Source of the DNA: Chitinophaga rupis
Lineage (GTDB): Bacteria; Bacteroidota; Bacteroidia; Chitinophagales; Chitinophagaceae
DNA length: 64,000 nt
Reading direction: 5' to 3'
NCBI RefSeq assembly: GCF_900109685.1
Contig: NZ_FOBB01000004.1
Location: forward strand, 220,117-284,116
Made by a program: the position numbers and the translations under genes. This document shows, one piece after another, positions 16,241 to 24,592 of the stretch (position 1 is its first letter; the number at the start of each line of letters is the position of its first letter). Under the pieces are notes generated by a model. It searched no databases. It was not told the DNA's origin and worked only from the letters and a program-made list of their open reading frames with translations.

Positions 16241-16249
16241 TTACTTTTG
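16220..16249 (+). promoter_or_regulatory. Promoter ahead of the DUF1573 lipoprotein
   Basis: ATTG (16220-16223), 18 bp spacer and a perfect -7 TACTTTTG (16242-16249), overlapping the nusB stop codon. Initiation near 16257 would put the whole AGCnnAA hairpin (16251-16330) in the 5' leader. Confidence 0.45.
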
Positions 16250-16250
16250 G

Positions 16251-16330
16251 AGCGAAAAGCGGAAAGCATAAAGCACAAAGGGACGGTATAGTATTCAACG
16301 CTTTTTGCTTTTAGCTTTAGGCTTTCAGCT
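16251..16330. repeat. AGCnnAA heptad element, inverted arms
   Basis: Left arm: AGCgaAA, AGCggAA, AGCatAA, AGCacAA. The right arm, reversed (16300-16329): AGCtgAA, AGCctAA, AGCtaAA, AGCaaAA. Four heptads per arm in perfect register; only the two n positions differ. It ends 13 nt before the DUF1573 start codon. Confidence 0.8.
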
Positions 16331-16342
16331 CAAATACAAATC

Positions 16343-16792
16343 ATGAAACAACTGTTCTATACCCTTATCAGTGCCGGTGTACTATTCACCGCCTGCCAGT
16401 CAAAGGCTTCTAAAGAAGCGGGTGAGCAAACGGCTGCCAATGTATCCGCTGCGCCCGACAGCATTAAAGCCGGGACTGCAGAAATGACCTTTGAGCAAAC
16501 CGTGCATAACTTTGGCCAGATCACACAGGGTGAAAAGGTGGAATATGCGTTTAAATTCACCAATACCGGTAAAGAGGACCTGGTGATACAGGATGCTATA
16601 TCCAGCTGCGGCTGTACCGTACCGGAATGGCCCAAGGAACCGGTAAAACCCGGGCAAAGCGGCTACCTGAAGGTGGTGTTTGATAGTCATGGAAAAGAAG
16701 GATATACCGAAAAAGAGATCAGTATAAAAGCAAATACCAATCCTCCTTTTATACAGGGTCCCAAGATCCAGTGTACGATTGTGAAGAACTGA
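16343..16792 (+). CDS. DUF1573 lipoprotein
   Basis: 149 residues with a lipoprotein signal ending GVLFTAC, so probably an envelope lipoprotein. The mature domain has the DUF1573 pattern: TFEQTVHNFGQITQGEKVEY, FKFTNTGKEDLVI, the SSCGCTVPEWPKEPVKPGQ cysteine turn and VVFDSHGKEG. This is an immunoglobulin-like fold of unknown role that often lies next to nusB and yajC in Bacteroidota. Co-directional with both, with 102 nt upstream and 125 nt downstream. Confidence 0.9.
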   Translation: MKQLFYTLISAGVLFTACQSKASKEAGEQTAANVSAAPDSIKAGTAEMTFEQTVHNFGQITQGEKVEYAFKFTNTGKEDLVIQDAISSCGCTVPEWPKEPVKPGQSGYLKVVFDSHGKEGYTEKEISIKANTNPPFIQGPKIQCTIVKN

Positions 16793-16830
16793 TCCGGTGT
16801 GCAGATAGCATCTGCTGGTGGATAGGTTTT

Positions 16831-16880
16831 ATGAATGGAAAGAATGCGTGAATGGAGGGAATGAGTGAACTGAGAATGAT
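16831..16880 (+). repeat. GAATGnnn octamer words upstream of yajC
   Basis: GAATGGAA, GAATGCGT, GAATGGAG, GAATGAGT follow at 8-bp spacing, then degenerate into GAACTGA and GAATGAT. Single orientation, ending 38 nt before the yajC ATG. Confidence 0.5.
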
Positions 16881-16917
16881 ACAATTAAACTACTAAACAA
16901 ATAATACGATTTACAAC

Positions 16918-17268
16918 ATGAACAACATGCTGAACATTTTGTTGATGGCATCACCGCAGGGCGGCCAGGGTGGCGGCTCTCCCATGGTGTCTTTACTGTT
17001 CTTTGCGGGTATGATAGTGGTAATGTGGCTATTTATGATCCGTCCGCAAACTAAAAAAGCCAAATTACAGAAACAATTTGGCGAAGGATTACGCGAAGGT
17101 GATAAGATTGTAACCATTGCCGGTATACATGGTAAAATAAAGAAGATCAACGATAACAATACGATCCAGATGGAAGTAAGTCCCGGCACTTTCTTTACCA
17201 TTGAGCGTTCTGCTGTTAGTATGGAGTACACCACTGCGCATAACAAGCCTGCAGAGGAAAAGAAGTAA
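16918..17268 (+). CDS. yajC: Preprotein translocase accessory subunit YajC
   Basis: 116 residues with one N-terminal membrane helix (VSLLFFAGMIVVMWLFMIRP) directly followed by QTKKAKLQKQFGEGLREGD and VTIAGIHGKIKKI, the defining YajC sequence. It associates with SecDF (fused gene at 26.7-29.9 kb) and SecYEG to assist export. A terminator follows. Confidence 0.96.
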   Translation: MNNMLNILLMASPQGGQGGGSPMVSLLFFAGMIVVMWLFMIRPQTKKAKLQKQFGEGLREGDKIVTIAGIHGKIKKINDNNTIQMEVSPGTFFTIERSAVSMEYTTAHNKPAEEKK

Positions 17269-17360
17269 GAGATTGGCTGTGAGAAACGTGTATTAATGAC
17301 TGACTGACAACATTGTTATGATCTGTTTTTAATTTATGCAAATCATTATAAGATTATAGG

Positions 17361-17397
17361 GATCCTGTTCCGGCTGCGGAACGGGATCTTTTGTTTT
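17361..17397 (+). terminator. yajC terminator
   Basis: GATCCTGTTCCG (17361-17372) pairs with CGGAACGGGATC (17377-17388), one T-G pair and a 4 nt loop, followed by TTTTGTTTTT. This suggests coaE has its own promoter. Confidence 0.85.
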
Positions 17398-17500
17398 TAG
17401 CCCTTTTGCAGTGTATAAAATAACTGCCGGCGTGCGTATACCTGCTAAAATTGCGGCCATTCCGCCGGCAACGTAAGCAGCACCCGGTGGTGCTGTCTCC

Positions 17501-17536
17501 TATCTTTCCTATCTTTCCTATCTTTCCTATTTTTCC
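17501..17536 (+). repeat. 9-bp tandem repeat upstream of coaE
   Basis: TATCTTTCC three times, then TATTTTTCC, head to tail, ending 13 nt before the coaE ATG. Each unit reads TAnnTTTC, one base from the -7 promoter box, so unit number could affect coaE transcription. Confidence 0.75.
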
Positions 17537-17549
17537 CTAACTTGCCCGG

Positions 17550-18137
17550 ATGTTAAAGATCGGCATAACAGGCGGTATTGGTTCCGGCAAAAGCACCGTG
17601 GCAAAAATATTTGAGCTACTGGGCATTCCCGTATATTATGCGGATGCGGCTGCCAAAGATATTATGAACCGTGACCCGGAACTGAAAGCCCAGGTGCAGC
17701 AGCATTTTGGCGCGGATGTGTATGACAGCAACGGGCAGCTGGACCGTAAACGCCTGGGCAACATTGTTTTCAATGACCAGGAAAAACTGCAGCTGCTGAA
17801 TTCCCTGGTGCACCCGGCTACCATCCGTGATTCTGAGCAATGGTCCCTGCGGCAAAAATCGCCTTATGTGCTGAAAGAAGCAGCCCTGCTGTTTGAATCG
17901 GAATCTTTTCATTACCTGGATAAGGTCATCGGTGTATCTGCCCCGCAGCCTTTGCGTATATTACGCGTAATGCAGCGGGATAAAGTTAGCCGCAATGAAG
18001 TTTTTGCCCGTATGCATAAACAAATGGATGAAACCATTAAAATGCGTTTATGCGATTACGTGATCTATAATGATGAACAGCAGATGGTAATACCGCAGGT
18101 GCTGAAGTTACATGAGGAGCTGTTGGCTAGCTGTTAG
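17550..18137 (+). CDS. coaE: Dephospho-CoA kinase
   Basis: Last step of coenzyme A synthesis: phosphorylates the 3'-hydroxyl of dephospho-CoA. The 195 residues have the P-loop GITGGIGSGKSTV at 5-17, the YYADAAAKDIM segment, the lid region KRLGNIVF and VVHP-like LVHPATI, the expected CoaE order. The last five codons (LLASC) fall inside the GCnnTTn word array that begins at 18119, so the natural C-terminus may have been altered by the repeat. In related genomes a YbbR-type gene often lies between yajC and coaE; none is present here. Confidence 0.95.
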   Translation: MLKIGITGGIGSGKSTVAKIFELLGIPVYYADAAAKDIMNRDPELKAQVQQHFGADVYDSNGQLDRKRLGNIVFNDQEKLQLLNSLVHPATIRDSEQWSLRQKSPYVLKEAALLFESESFHYLDKVIGVSAPQPLRILRVMQRDKVSRNEVFARMHKQMDETIKMRLCDYVIYNDEQQMVIPQVLKLHEELLASC

Positions 18138-18280
18138 CTATTGGCTGTTAGCAGTTAGCTGTTGGGTGTTGGCTGTTTGGAGGTACTTCAGATTGTAAAT
18201 TGCTCACTAAAGTGTGAGTTAAACCAACCACTTGAAAAGCTTCTCCATACTGCCAACTGCCCACTGCAAACTGCCAACTT
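18118..18280. repeat. GCTGTTA/ACTGCCA heptad element, inverted arms
   Basis: Left arm 18119-18178: GCTGTTG, then from 18130 GCTGTTA, GCTATTG, GCTGTTA, GCAGTTA, GCTGTTG, GGTGTTG, GCTGTTT in unbroken 7-bp register. Right arm 18249-18280: ACTGCCA, ACTGCCC, ACTGCAA, ACTGCCA. It overlaps the coaE stop and ends 29 nt before the helicase ATG. Confidence 0.8.
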
Positions 18281-18309
18281 AAACATTAAACGTGAAGTAC
18301 TGAACAGAT

Positions 18310-21204
18310 ATGGCTGAGAAAAAAGATCCTACAGGAAAAACCATTATTATTACAGAGGGCGCCGGCAAACAAACGGTTACACCGGTGCTGCTGCTGGAGC
18401 TGGATAACGATGTTAGCCCGGCAGTAAAGATCAGCGCGGGCCTGCTGAAAACCGTGCAGGAAGAGCGTAAATGCCAGCGCATGCCGCTGCAGGACAAAAA
18501 ATCACTGGCCATTTTCAATAAACTTCCCCCCGGCGTGCAGCACCTGCTGCTGCCCTGCACACAGGAAGCCATGGTGCACAGGGAGCTGCAGCTTAAAGAA
18601 AAGTTCCTGGCCAACCCCGTAAAAGAGCAAACCTTACAGCAGTATATACAGGAAGGCATGCTGCAATACCTGTATCATACCCTGCAGCAATTGCGGCCCC
18701 TGGCCCCTCTCCTGCCCTGGTACTGCCAGGTGGTGGAACACTCTCTTGAAAAAAAGATACGGCCGGTAGCCGTTAATAACTATAATCCTTTACTATCATT
18801 TGAGCTGGTGCGCACCAACAGCGGCGCGCTGCGGCTGCTGGCATTTGTAACGGTGAACGGGCAGTCGTACCCGCTTTCTGAGTTTGAGCAATATGGTTTT
18901 TTACTGCGCAGCCGTGGCGAGCTGTTTATACTGCCGCCGGCAGACGGGCAAACACTGGAGCAGTTCAAACAGGGTTTTATGGAAGTTCCACGCGGGCAGG
19001 AAGGCCCTTTCCTGCAGCATACCCTGCCGGCGCTGGAAGCCCGCTACCCGGTTAACAAAAACATACTGTTACAAAAAGAGGAAGTGGATGTGCCGCCGCA
19101 ATGCAACATATGGCTTAGTGAGCTGAATAACAGTTTCCTGATGCTGCGTATTCAATGGCAGTACGACCGCTTTACGCTGGACGCTGCCGCCAAAGATCCC
19201 GTGGTATGGATCACAGAGGGCGATGTGCAGTATGAAATTAAACGGCACCCGGAGGCGGAAAAAGAGGTTACCGCTTTTGTAAGGGGCCTGCATGCCCGCT
19301 TTGCCCAGCAGAACAACGGTTATTTTTACCTGCCCTTTGCAGAGGCAGAAAAAAGCCAGTGGCTGGTAAAATGTTACCGTAAGCTAATGGACCGTAACAT
19401 TGGCGTGTATGGCATGGACGAGCTGAAACATTTCCGCTACAATACCCATATACCGGTAATGGATATACGCTGGTCGGGCAGTAACAAAGACTGGTTTGAC
19501 CTGGAAGTGAAAGTGCACTACGGCGACCAGCCGGTGGCCCTGGCAGATATACAAAAAGCCCTGCTGCACCGGCAACCGCACCTGCTGCTGAAAGACGGCA
19601 CCATAGGCGTTATCCCGGACGACTGGCAGCATAAATATGACCTGTTATGGAAGCTGGGCCAGCTGCAGAAAGACCAGCTGCGCCTTTCCAACCTGCACTT
19701 TACCGTGCTGCAGGAAATACTGGAAACGCCTGTTACTGCGCAGGAAAGCATTAAACAGAAATGGGAACGCCTGCAACAACAGCACTTTCCCGTACCTGCT
19801 GAAGTGCAGGCGCAGCTGCGCGATTACCAGAAAGCCGGCTTTGAATGGATGTGCCTTTTGGATGAAATGCGCTGGGGTGGCTGCCTGGCAGATGATATGG
19901 GTTTGGGTAAAACCCTGCAGACCATCACCTTTTTACAGCACCTGTGCACCAAATATCCCGGCGAAACGCACCTGGTGGTATGTCCTACCTCGCTGATCTA
20001 TAACTGGGAACATGAGCTGCAAAAGTTTGCGCCTGGTTTAAAGTATGCCATCTACCACGGCGCCAACCGTACGTTTGATGAAGCGCAGTGGCGCCAGCAG
20101 CAGCTTATTATTACCAGCTACGGCACTGTGCGCGGCGATATGGATACTTTCTCCAAATATGTATTTGGTTATGTGGTGCTGGATGAAAGCCAGGTGATCA
20201 AAAATCCGACCTCGCAAACCACGCGCGCCTTACAGGTGCTGCAATGCCGTAACCGCCTGATCCTGAGCGGTACGCCCATCCAGAATAATACCATGGACCT
20301 GTATGCGCAAATGAACTTTGCCAACCCGGGCCTGCTGGGTAACCAGAACTTTTTCAAAACAGAATTTGCCTTACCGATCGATAAATTTTCCGACGGCAGC
20401 AAAGCCGCCGATCTGCGTAAGCTCATCTACCCCTTCCTGCTACGCCGCACCAAGGAGCAGATTGCCAAAGACCTGCCGGATAAAACAGAGATCATTATGT
20501 GGTGTGAAATGGGGGATGAACAGCGCCAGGTATATAACCAGGTAAAAGCCCTGTTCAAAGAAAAGCTCATGAGCCGCATTCAGGAAGAAGGGGTAGCTGC
20601 CAGCGCTATTTACATCCTGGAAGGTTTAACCCGCCTGCGGCAGATCTGTAATGCGCCGCAGCTGGTACCGGAGCAGGCCGGCGGTATTACCAGCTCTGTA
20701 AAACTGGATGAGCTGATGCGGGAAATTGTTGAGAACACCGGCACGCATAAAGTGCTGGTATTTTCCCAGTTCACCGGCATGCTGCAGCTGATATCGCAAG
20801 CCATGGAAACACAAGGTATCCCCTTCCTGTACCTGGATGGCAGCACCAAGGCAGAAAACCGCCAGCAGCTGGTAGCACAGTTCCAGCAGGATGAAAGCCA
20901 GCGCGTATTTCTCATTAGCCTTAAAGCCGGTGGTGTGGGCCTTACGCTTACGGCCGCAGACTATGTGTACCTGGTAGATCCCTGGTGGAACCCGGCCGCA
21001 GAGCAGCAGGCCATTGACCGTACGCACCGTATTGGCCAGCAGAACAAAGTATTTGCCTACAAAATGATCTGTAAGGATACCGTGGAAGAAAAAATACTGG
21101 CCCTGCAGCAACGTAAAAAGATGATTGCCGATGACCTGATCAGCGAGGAAACCGGGTTTATGAAAAAGCTAAGCGAGGAAGATGTAGCTTTCTTATTTAG
21201 TTAA
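18310..21204 (+). CDS. SNF2-family DNA helicase/translocase
   Basis: 964 residues. The C-terminal half is a complete Swi2/Snf2 motor: motif I DDMGLGKTLQT near residue 530, motif II LDESQ near 624 (most relatives have DEAQ or DEAH), motif III LSGTPIQNN, then lobe 2 with VLVFSQFTGML, SLKAGGVGLTLTAADYVYLVDPWWNPAAEQ (read as two adjoining motifs) and motif VI QAIDRTHRIGQ. These proteins use ATP to move along double-stranded DNA and displace bound proteins such as stalled RNA polymerase. The N-terminal 500 residues carry no motif I recognise; the SWIM Zn motif of some bacterial members is absent. Start ATG 18310. Confidence 0.93.
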   Translation: MAEKKDPTGKTIIITEGAGKQTVTPVLLLELDNDVSPAVKISAGLLKTVQEERKCQRMPLQDKKSLAIFNKLPPGVQHLLLPCTQEAMVHRELQLKEKFLANPVKEQTLQQYIQEGMLQYLYHTLQQLRPLAPLLPWYCQVVEHSLEKKIRPVAVNNYNPLLSFELVRTNSGALRLLAFVTVNGQSYPLSEFEQYGFLLRSRGELFILPPADGQTLEQFKQGFMEVPRGQEGPFLQHTLPALEARYPVNKNILLQKEEVDVPPQCNIWLSELNNSFLMLRIQWQYDRFTLDAAAKDPVVWITEGDVQYEIKRHPEAEKEVTAFVRGLHARFAQQNNGYFYLPFAEAEKSQWLVKCYRKLMDRNIGVYGMDELKHFRYNTHIPVMDIRWSGSNKDWFDLEVKVHYGDQPVALADIQKALLHRQPHLLLKDGTIGVIPDDWQHKYDLLWKLGQLQKDQLRLSNLHFTVLQEILETPVTAQESIKQKWERLQQQHFPVPAEVQAQLRDYQKAGFEWMCLLDEMRWGGCLADDMGLGKTLQTITFLQHLCTKYPGETHLVVCPTSLIYNWEHELQKFAPGLKYAIYHGANRTFDEAQWRQQQLIITSYGTVRGDMDTFSKYVFGYVVLDESQVIKNPTSQTTRALQVLQCRNRLILSGTPIQNNTMDLYAQMNFANPGLLGNQNFFKTEFALPIDKFSDGSKAADLRKLIYPFLLRRTKEQIAKDLPDKTEIIMWCEMGDEQRQVYNQVKALFKEKLMSRIQEEGVAASAIYILEGLTRLRQICNAPQLVPEQAGGITSSVKLDELMREIVENTGTHKVLVFSQFTGMLQLISQAMETQGIPFLYLDGSTKAENRQQLVAQFQQDESQRVFLISLKAGGVGLTLTAADYVYLVDPWWNPAAEQQAIDRTHRIGQQNKVFAYKMICKDTVEEKILALQQRKKMIADDLISEETGFMKKLSEEDVAFLFS

Positions 21205-21266
21205 TTTTAATATAACTTGGGGAGAAAATCCACAATAATGGTCTGATATTTGCCAAAATTTGTCCT

Positions 21267-22373
21267 ATGTTCCCAAGAAAAGTAATAATATACATCACGC
21301 TACTGATTGCCAACGTGCTGTTTCCTAATGCTTTATGGGCACAGGATAAAGCGGACAACGGCCCATTAGTGCTGCAGCGCGGCACCAACATCAGCCACTG
21401 GCTATCCCAAAGCCGCTTACGGGGTAAGGACCGGGCTGCCTTTTTTACTGAAAAGGATGTGACCTTTATTAAAGATCATGGTTTTGACCACATACGCCTG
21501 CCGGTAGATGAAGAACAACTCTGGTCAGAAGATTATACCAAGAACAAAGAGGCTTTTGAACTGCTGCACCAGGCCATGCAATGGTGTTACCTGCACCACC
21601 TGAATGCAGTAGTAGATCTGCATATTTTACGCAGCCATTATTTTGATGCCCGTGAAAAACCGCTGTGGACGCAGCCTGAAGCGCAGGAACGTTTTCTGCA
21701 ATGCTGGCGTGAGCTGAGTGATGAGCTGAAAAGATACCCGGTATCCATGCTGGCCTACGAGCTGCTGAATGAGCCGGTGGCCGACAGCGCAGATCAATGG
21801 AATGAGCTGCTGGCGCGCGGTGTAGCGCTCATACGCGCTAAAGAGCCCAAACGTGTGATCGTGATCGGCAGTAACCGCTGGCAATCTACCAGTACTTTCC
21901 CGCAGTTAAAAGTACCTGAAAACGATCCTAATATTATTCTCAGCTTTCACTTCTATAACCCGTTTGTGCTTACGCACCATATGGCCAAATGGACGAAGAT
22001 CCGCGACTATGACGGACCGGTGCATTACCCCGGCGCAACCATCACCCAAAAAGAAATGAATGCGCTGCCGGCCACTATCAGCAACCTGCTATACGGCGGG
22101 GAAAAGGTGTATAACCGCGATACCATGCAGGCGCAGCTGCAACCGGCCATCCAGCTATCCAAACGCCTGAAGCTGCCGCTGTACTGCGGGGAATGGGGCT
22201 GCCTGAATACTGTACCACGCAAAGACCGCCTGAACTGGTATAAGGACCTGCGCAAAGTACTGGAGCAGAACAACATTGCCTGGAGCAACTGGGATTACAA
22301 AAGCAACAGCTTTGGTATTATAGGGGATGATGGAGAGGCGGATAAGACGTTGTTAAAGACGCTCACGAAGTAA
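21267..22373 (+). CDS. Glycoside hydrolase family 5, secreted
   Basis: 368 residues with a signal peptide ending NALWA before QDK. The TIM barrel shows the GH5 landmarks: RGTNISHWLSQ, FDHIRLPVDEEQLW, the acid/base Glu at 169 in ELLNEP, FHFYNPFVLTHH and the nucleophile Glu at 309 in YCGEWG. Cellulases, mannanases and related beta-glycanases fall in GH5; the substrate cannot be told from these motifs. It stands alone, not in a polysaccharide utilisation locus: no SusCD, sulfatase or other glycosidase is adjacent. It probably acts in the periplasm or outside the cell. Confidence 0.92.
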   Translation: MFPRKVIIYITLLIANVLFPNALWAQDKADNGPLVLQRGTNISHWLSQSRLRGKDRAAFFTEKDVTFIKDHGFDHIRLPVDEEQLWSEDYTKNKEAFELLHQAMQWCYLHHLNAVVDLHILRSHYFDAREKPLWTQPEAQERFLQCWRELSDELKRYPVSMLAYELLNEPVADSADQWNELLARGVALIRAKEPKRVIVIGSNRWQSTSTFPQLKVPENDPNIILSFHFYNPFVLTHHMAKWTKIRDYDGPVHYPGATITQKEMNALPATISNLLYGGEKVYNRDTMQAQLQPAIQLSKRLKLPLYCGEWGCLNTVPRKDRLNWYKDLRKVLEQNNIAWSNWDYKSNSFGIIGDDGEADKTLLKTLTK

Positions 22374-22386
22374 GCTTATAAAAAAC

Positions 22387-22417
22387 AAATGCAGCGACCA
22401 CACATCGCTGCATTTTT
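22387..22417. terminator. Bidirectional terminator between GH5 and Spy-like genes
   Basis: AAATGCAGCGA (22387-22397) pairs with TCGCTGCATTT (22405-22415), a perfect 11 bp stem with a 7 nt loop, followed by T residues on the plus strand and by TTTGTTTTTT on the minus strand. It serves the two convergent genes. Confidence 0.85.
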
Positions 22418-22437
22418 GATTCAACCTATACCTGTTA

Positions 22438-22854
22438 CTACTGAAGATCGTTGCCGCTGTTCTGTTTTCTTTCCTGCATCTTCTCCTTCATTTTATCTTT
22501 CATTTCTTCTTTTACGGTCTGGTACTTTTCAAACTGCTCCTTACTAAGCACCTCACGGTATTCAGCCTCTTTCTGCGAGTTTATTTTTTTGGCTGTACGC
22601 AGCTTGGATAGCTTGCTGCCATTGCCTTTTAGCACAGGATCCATTTGCTGGGCGTACTTCAGGTTGATGGCGCCTATTTTTTGTGTTTGCGCATCATCCA
22701 GCTGCAGCTGGGTTTTTAAATAGTCAGTTTGCATTTGCGCACGTTTTTCTGGCGTGCTTTGTTTCATAGCATCCTGGGCCAGCAATGTGGCAGGGGCTAA
22801 AGCCAGGCAGCAGGCAAATAAGGCCGCTTGCAGTAAGAATAGTGTTCTTTTCAT
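22438..22854 (-). CDS. Spy/CpxP-like periplasmic helical protein
   Basis: 138 residues with a signal peptide ending PATLLA before QDA. The mature part is helical and very charged: EKRAQMQTDYLKTQLQLDD, QTQKIGAINLKYAQQM, and a C-terminal Glu/Lys/Met-rich helix (VKEEMKDKMKEKMQERK). The LKxxLxLxxxQxxK-type rhythm resembles LTxxQ proteins such as Spy and CpxP, periplasmic chaperones or stress sensors. That assignment is by pattern only. Last gene of a minus-strand run from the two-component system. Confidence 0.7.
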   Translation of the reverse strand: MKRTLFLLQAALFACCLALAPATLLAQDAMKQSTPEKRAQMQTDYLKTQLQLDDAQTQKIGAINLKYAQQMDPVLKGNGSKLSKLRTAKKINSQKEAEYREVLSKEQFEKYQTVKEEMKDKMKEKMQERKQNSGNDLQ

Positions 22855-22882
22855 ATGTTCTTGCTTTTGTGTTATAAAGTAT

Positions 22883-22908
22883 GTTCCGCACCCTGAATGG
22901 TGCGGAAC
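22883..22908 (-). terminator. Hairpin after the 23 kb lipoprotein gene
   Basis: GTTCCGCACC (22883-22892) and GGTGCGGAAC (22899-22908) form a perfect 10 bp stem with a 6 nt loop, 6 nt beyond the lipoprotein stop. The T tract on the minus strand is weak (ATACTTTATA), so it may be an intercistronic stabilising hairpin instead of a full terminator. Confidence 0.6.
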
Positions 22909-22914
22909 AATATT

Positions 22915-23637
22915 TTACCATTGAATATTATAAGTAGCGCCGCTGGCAAAAGTAAGCGTAGCGGTTTTGTTACCGGTGAATACCAGGGTGCCGGCGTACT
23001 GGAAGCTGCGGCCACCGCTGGTAGCCCCGCTGATAGTTACACTGGCGGTACCGGATTGTACCAGGTAGGTAGTTTTGCTCACTGCGATGTTTGTTCCGGT
23101 TACAATAATAGTGCTCGTAAAGCTATGTTTACGCAATATTTTGGATGCCTGGCTGCCTTTGCGGGTAAGGCTCATATTCATTGTATAATTGGGGGCAGCG
23201 GGTTCCAGGCCGGTAACTGCCAGCGTAGCTGACAAAGAATCGTTGGAGGACATACGCGGTGCATCGTACGAGAGATGGCTTGTTAATGCAAAGTCAAAAC
23301 GTGCAGCCGGAGCGCAGGTCAGCATCCAGTGCCATTGAGCATCAGCATGGTAGGTTACTACGGCGCCGGCTATACTGCTGTGTGCAATGGCTGTATCTTT
23401 TGACATACCGCACATAGCGCTGTAATTGGTGGTCATGATAGCCGCATCAGATGCTGTTACCGCTACACCGCCGCTGTTGGCTGATACGGCCTGGGTTACA
23501 GCTTCTGCTACCTCTTCTTCGTCCACTGCATCAACCGGGGCTGCGTCATTGTTCTTAGCGCAGGAAAATAAAAAGGTAGTTCCAATCAGCAGGATACCTG
23601 CTGCCAATAAAATAGATGGTGTTGTTCTCTGTTTCAT
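22915..23637 (-). CDS. Lipoprotein of unknown function
   Basis: 240 residues with a lipoprotein signal ending TTFLFSC at about residue 26, then an acidic Ala-rich linker (DAAPVDAVDEEEVAEAV). The rest is rich in Ser, Thr and Ala with alternating hydrophobic residues: a beta-sandwich-like profile, with TTYLVQSGTASVTISG and the closing FTGNKTATLTFASGATYNI strands. No catalytic motif is evident. It begins 21 nt after the fatty-acid hydroxylase gene, so the two are probably co-transcribed. Confidence 0.75.
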   Translation of the reverse strand: MKQRTTPSILLAAGILLIGTTFLFSCAKNNDAAPVDAVDEEEVAEAVTQAVSANSGGVAVTASDAAIMTTNYSAMCGMSKDTAIAHSSIAGAVVTYHADAQWHWMLTCAPAARFDFALTSHLSYDAPRMSSNDSLSATLAVTGLEPAAPNYTMNMSLTRKGSQASKILRKHSFTSTIIVTGTNIAVSKTTYLVQSGTASVTISGATSGGRSFQYAGTLVFTGNKTATLTFASGATYNIQW

Positions 23638-23658
23638 AGTGTTAGTATTGTTTTGTGC

Positions 23659-24498
23659 TTATTGGATGGGCTGCAGGGCGCCGGGTTGTGAAAGGGAGGG
23701 TGAAGCTGAAAAATCAGCGGGTGAGCTTGCGGGCTTATTTCCCTTGCTAAACAGTTTCTTAAACCCATATATCATTAGTATCAAAGGATTATGGCTAATA
23801 AAGCCATCTGTAATACCATACTGCACTTTTTCTGTTTCCGGCTGGTAGGTTTTAAACAGGCGGTCCCAGATCATGAACACTCCGCCAAAGTTCTTATCAA
23901 TGTACAGCGGGTTACAGCCGTGGTGCACGCGGTGGGCGGAGGGGGTATCCAGGATCCCTTCTACCGGGCCTAATTTGCCTACCGCTTCTGTATGCATAAA
24001 AAACTGGTACAGCAAATTGAGCACATGCGCTATTACGATCATGGATGGCGGAAAACCCAGCAGCGCTGCGGGTACAAAGAATAATGGGCTGATGAGGGCA
24101 TTAAACCAATTGAGCCGGTAGGCCGTGGTAAGGTTCATAAGCGGGCTGCTATGGTGAATGAGATGAAAGGCCCACAGCGGTTTCCAGCTATGCGATATGC
24201 GGTGAAACCAGTAGAACAGAAAATCGGCTACAATAAAACAGGCCAGGAACACCCAGCCGTTAGCCGGCAGGTGAAAAGGCGCCAGGCCGGAAAACCAGTC
24301 CAGCAGGGCTAACTGGTAGCCGGTAAATAATAGTTTAGAAAGCTGAAAGCCTATGAGTATGCCTATGTTGGCCAGGGTTTCTTTTAGCTGGTATGCCTTT
24401 TTATTTTCCCGCCAGCTCCAGATGATCTCTGCTATTACCAGCAGCACCACAAATATCAGTACGCCGGCCCGGTAATGTCCTATTCCTGCATGTTGCAT
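23659..24498 (-). CDS. Fatty-acid hydroxylase / sterol desaturase superfamily membrane enzyme
   Basis: 279 residues with four or five membrane helices and the eight-histidine di-iron pattern of this superfamily: FHRISHSW (HxxxH), FHLIHHSS (HxxHH) and HRVHHGCNPLYIDKNFGG (HxxHH). Such enzymes hydroxylate or desaturate lipid chains or carotenoids using oxygen. A plausible role is modifying an envelope lipid. It lies 94 nt downstream of the LytTR regulator, same strand. Confidence 0.88.
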   Translation of the reverse strand: MQHAGIGHYRAGVLIFVVLLVIAEIIWSWRENKKAYQLKETLANIGILIGFQLSKLLFTGYQLALLDWFSGLAPFHLPANGWVFLACFIVADFLFYWFHRISHSWKPLWAFHLIHHSSPLMNLTTAYRLNWFNALISPLFFVPAALLGFPPSMIVIAHVLNLLYQFFMHTEAVGKLGPVEGILDTPSAHRVHHGCNPLYIDKNFGGVFMIWDRLFKTYQPETEKVQYGITDGFISHNPLILMIYGFKKLFSKGNKPASSPADFSASPSLSQPGALQPIQ

Positions 24499-24592
24499 AA
24501 AAGTAGTTTTAAATTACTACTGCAAGTTGCGCCGGAATGCTTTTTTTAAATGGCCTAAAACGGGTGAAACGGTAAAGAAAGGGGTTGAGCTA

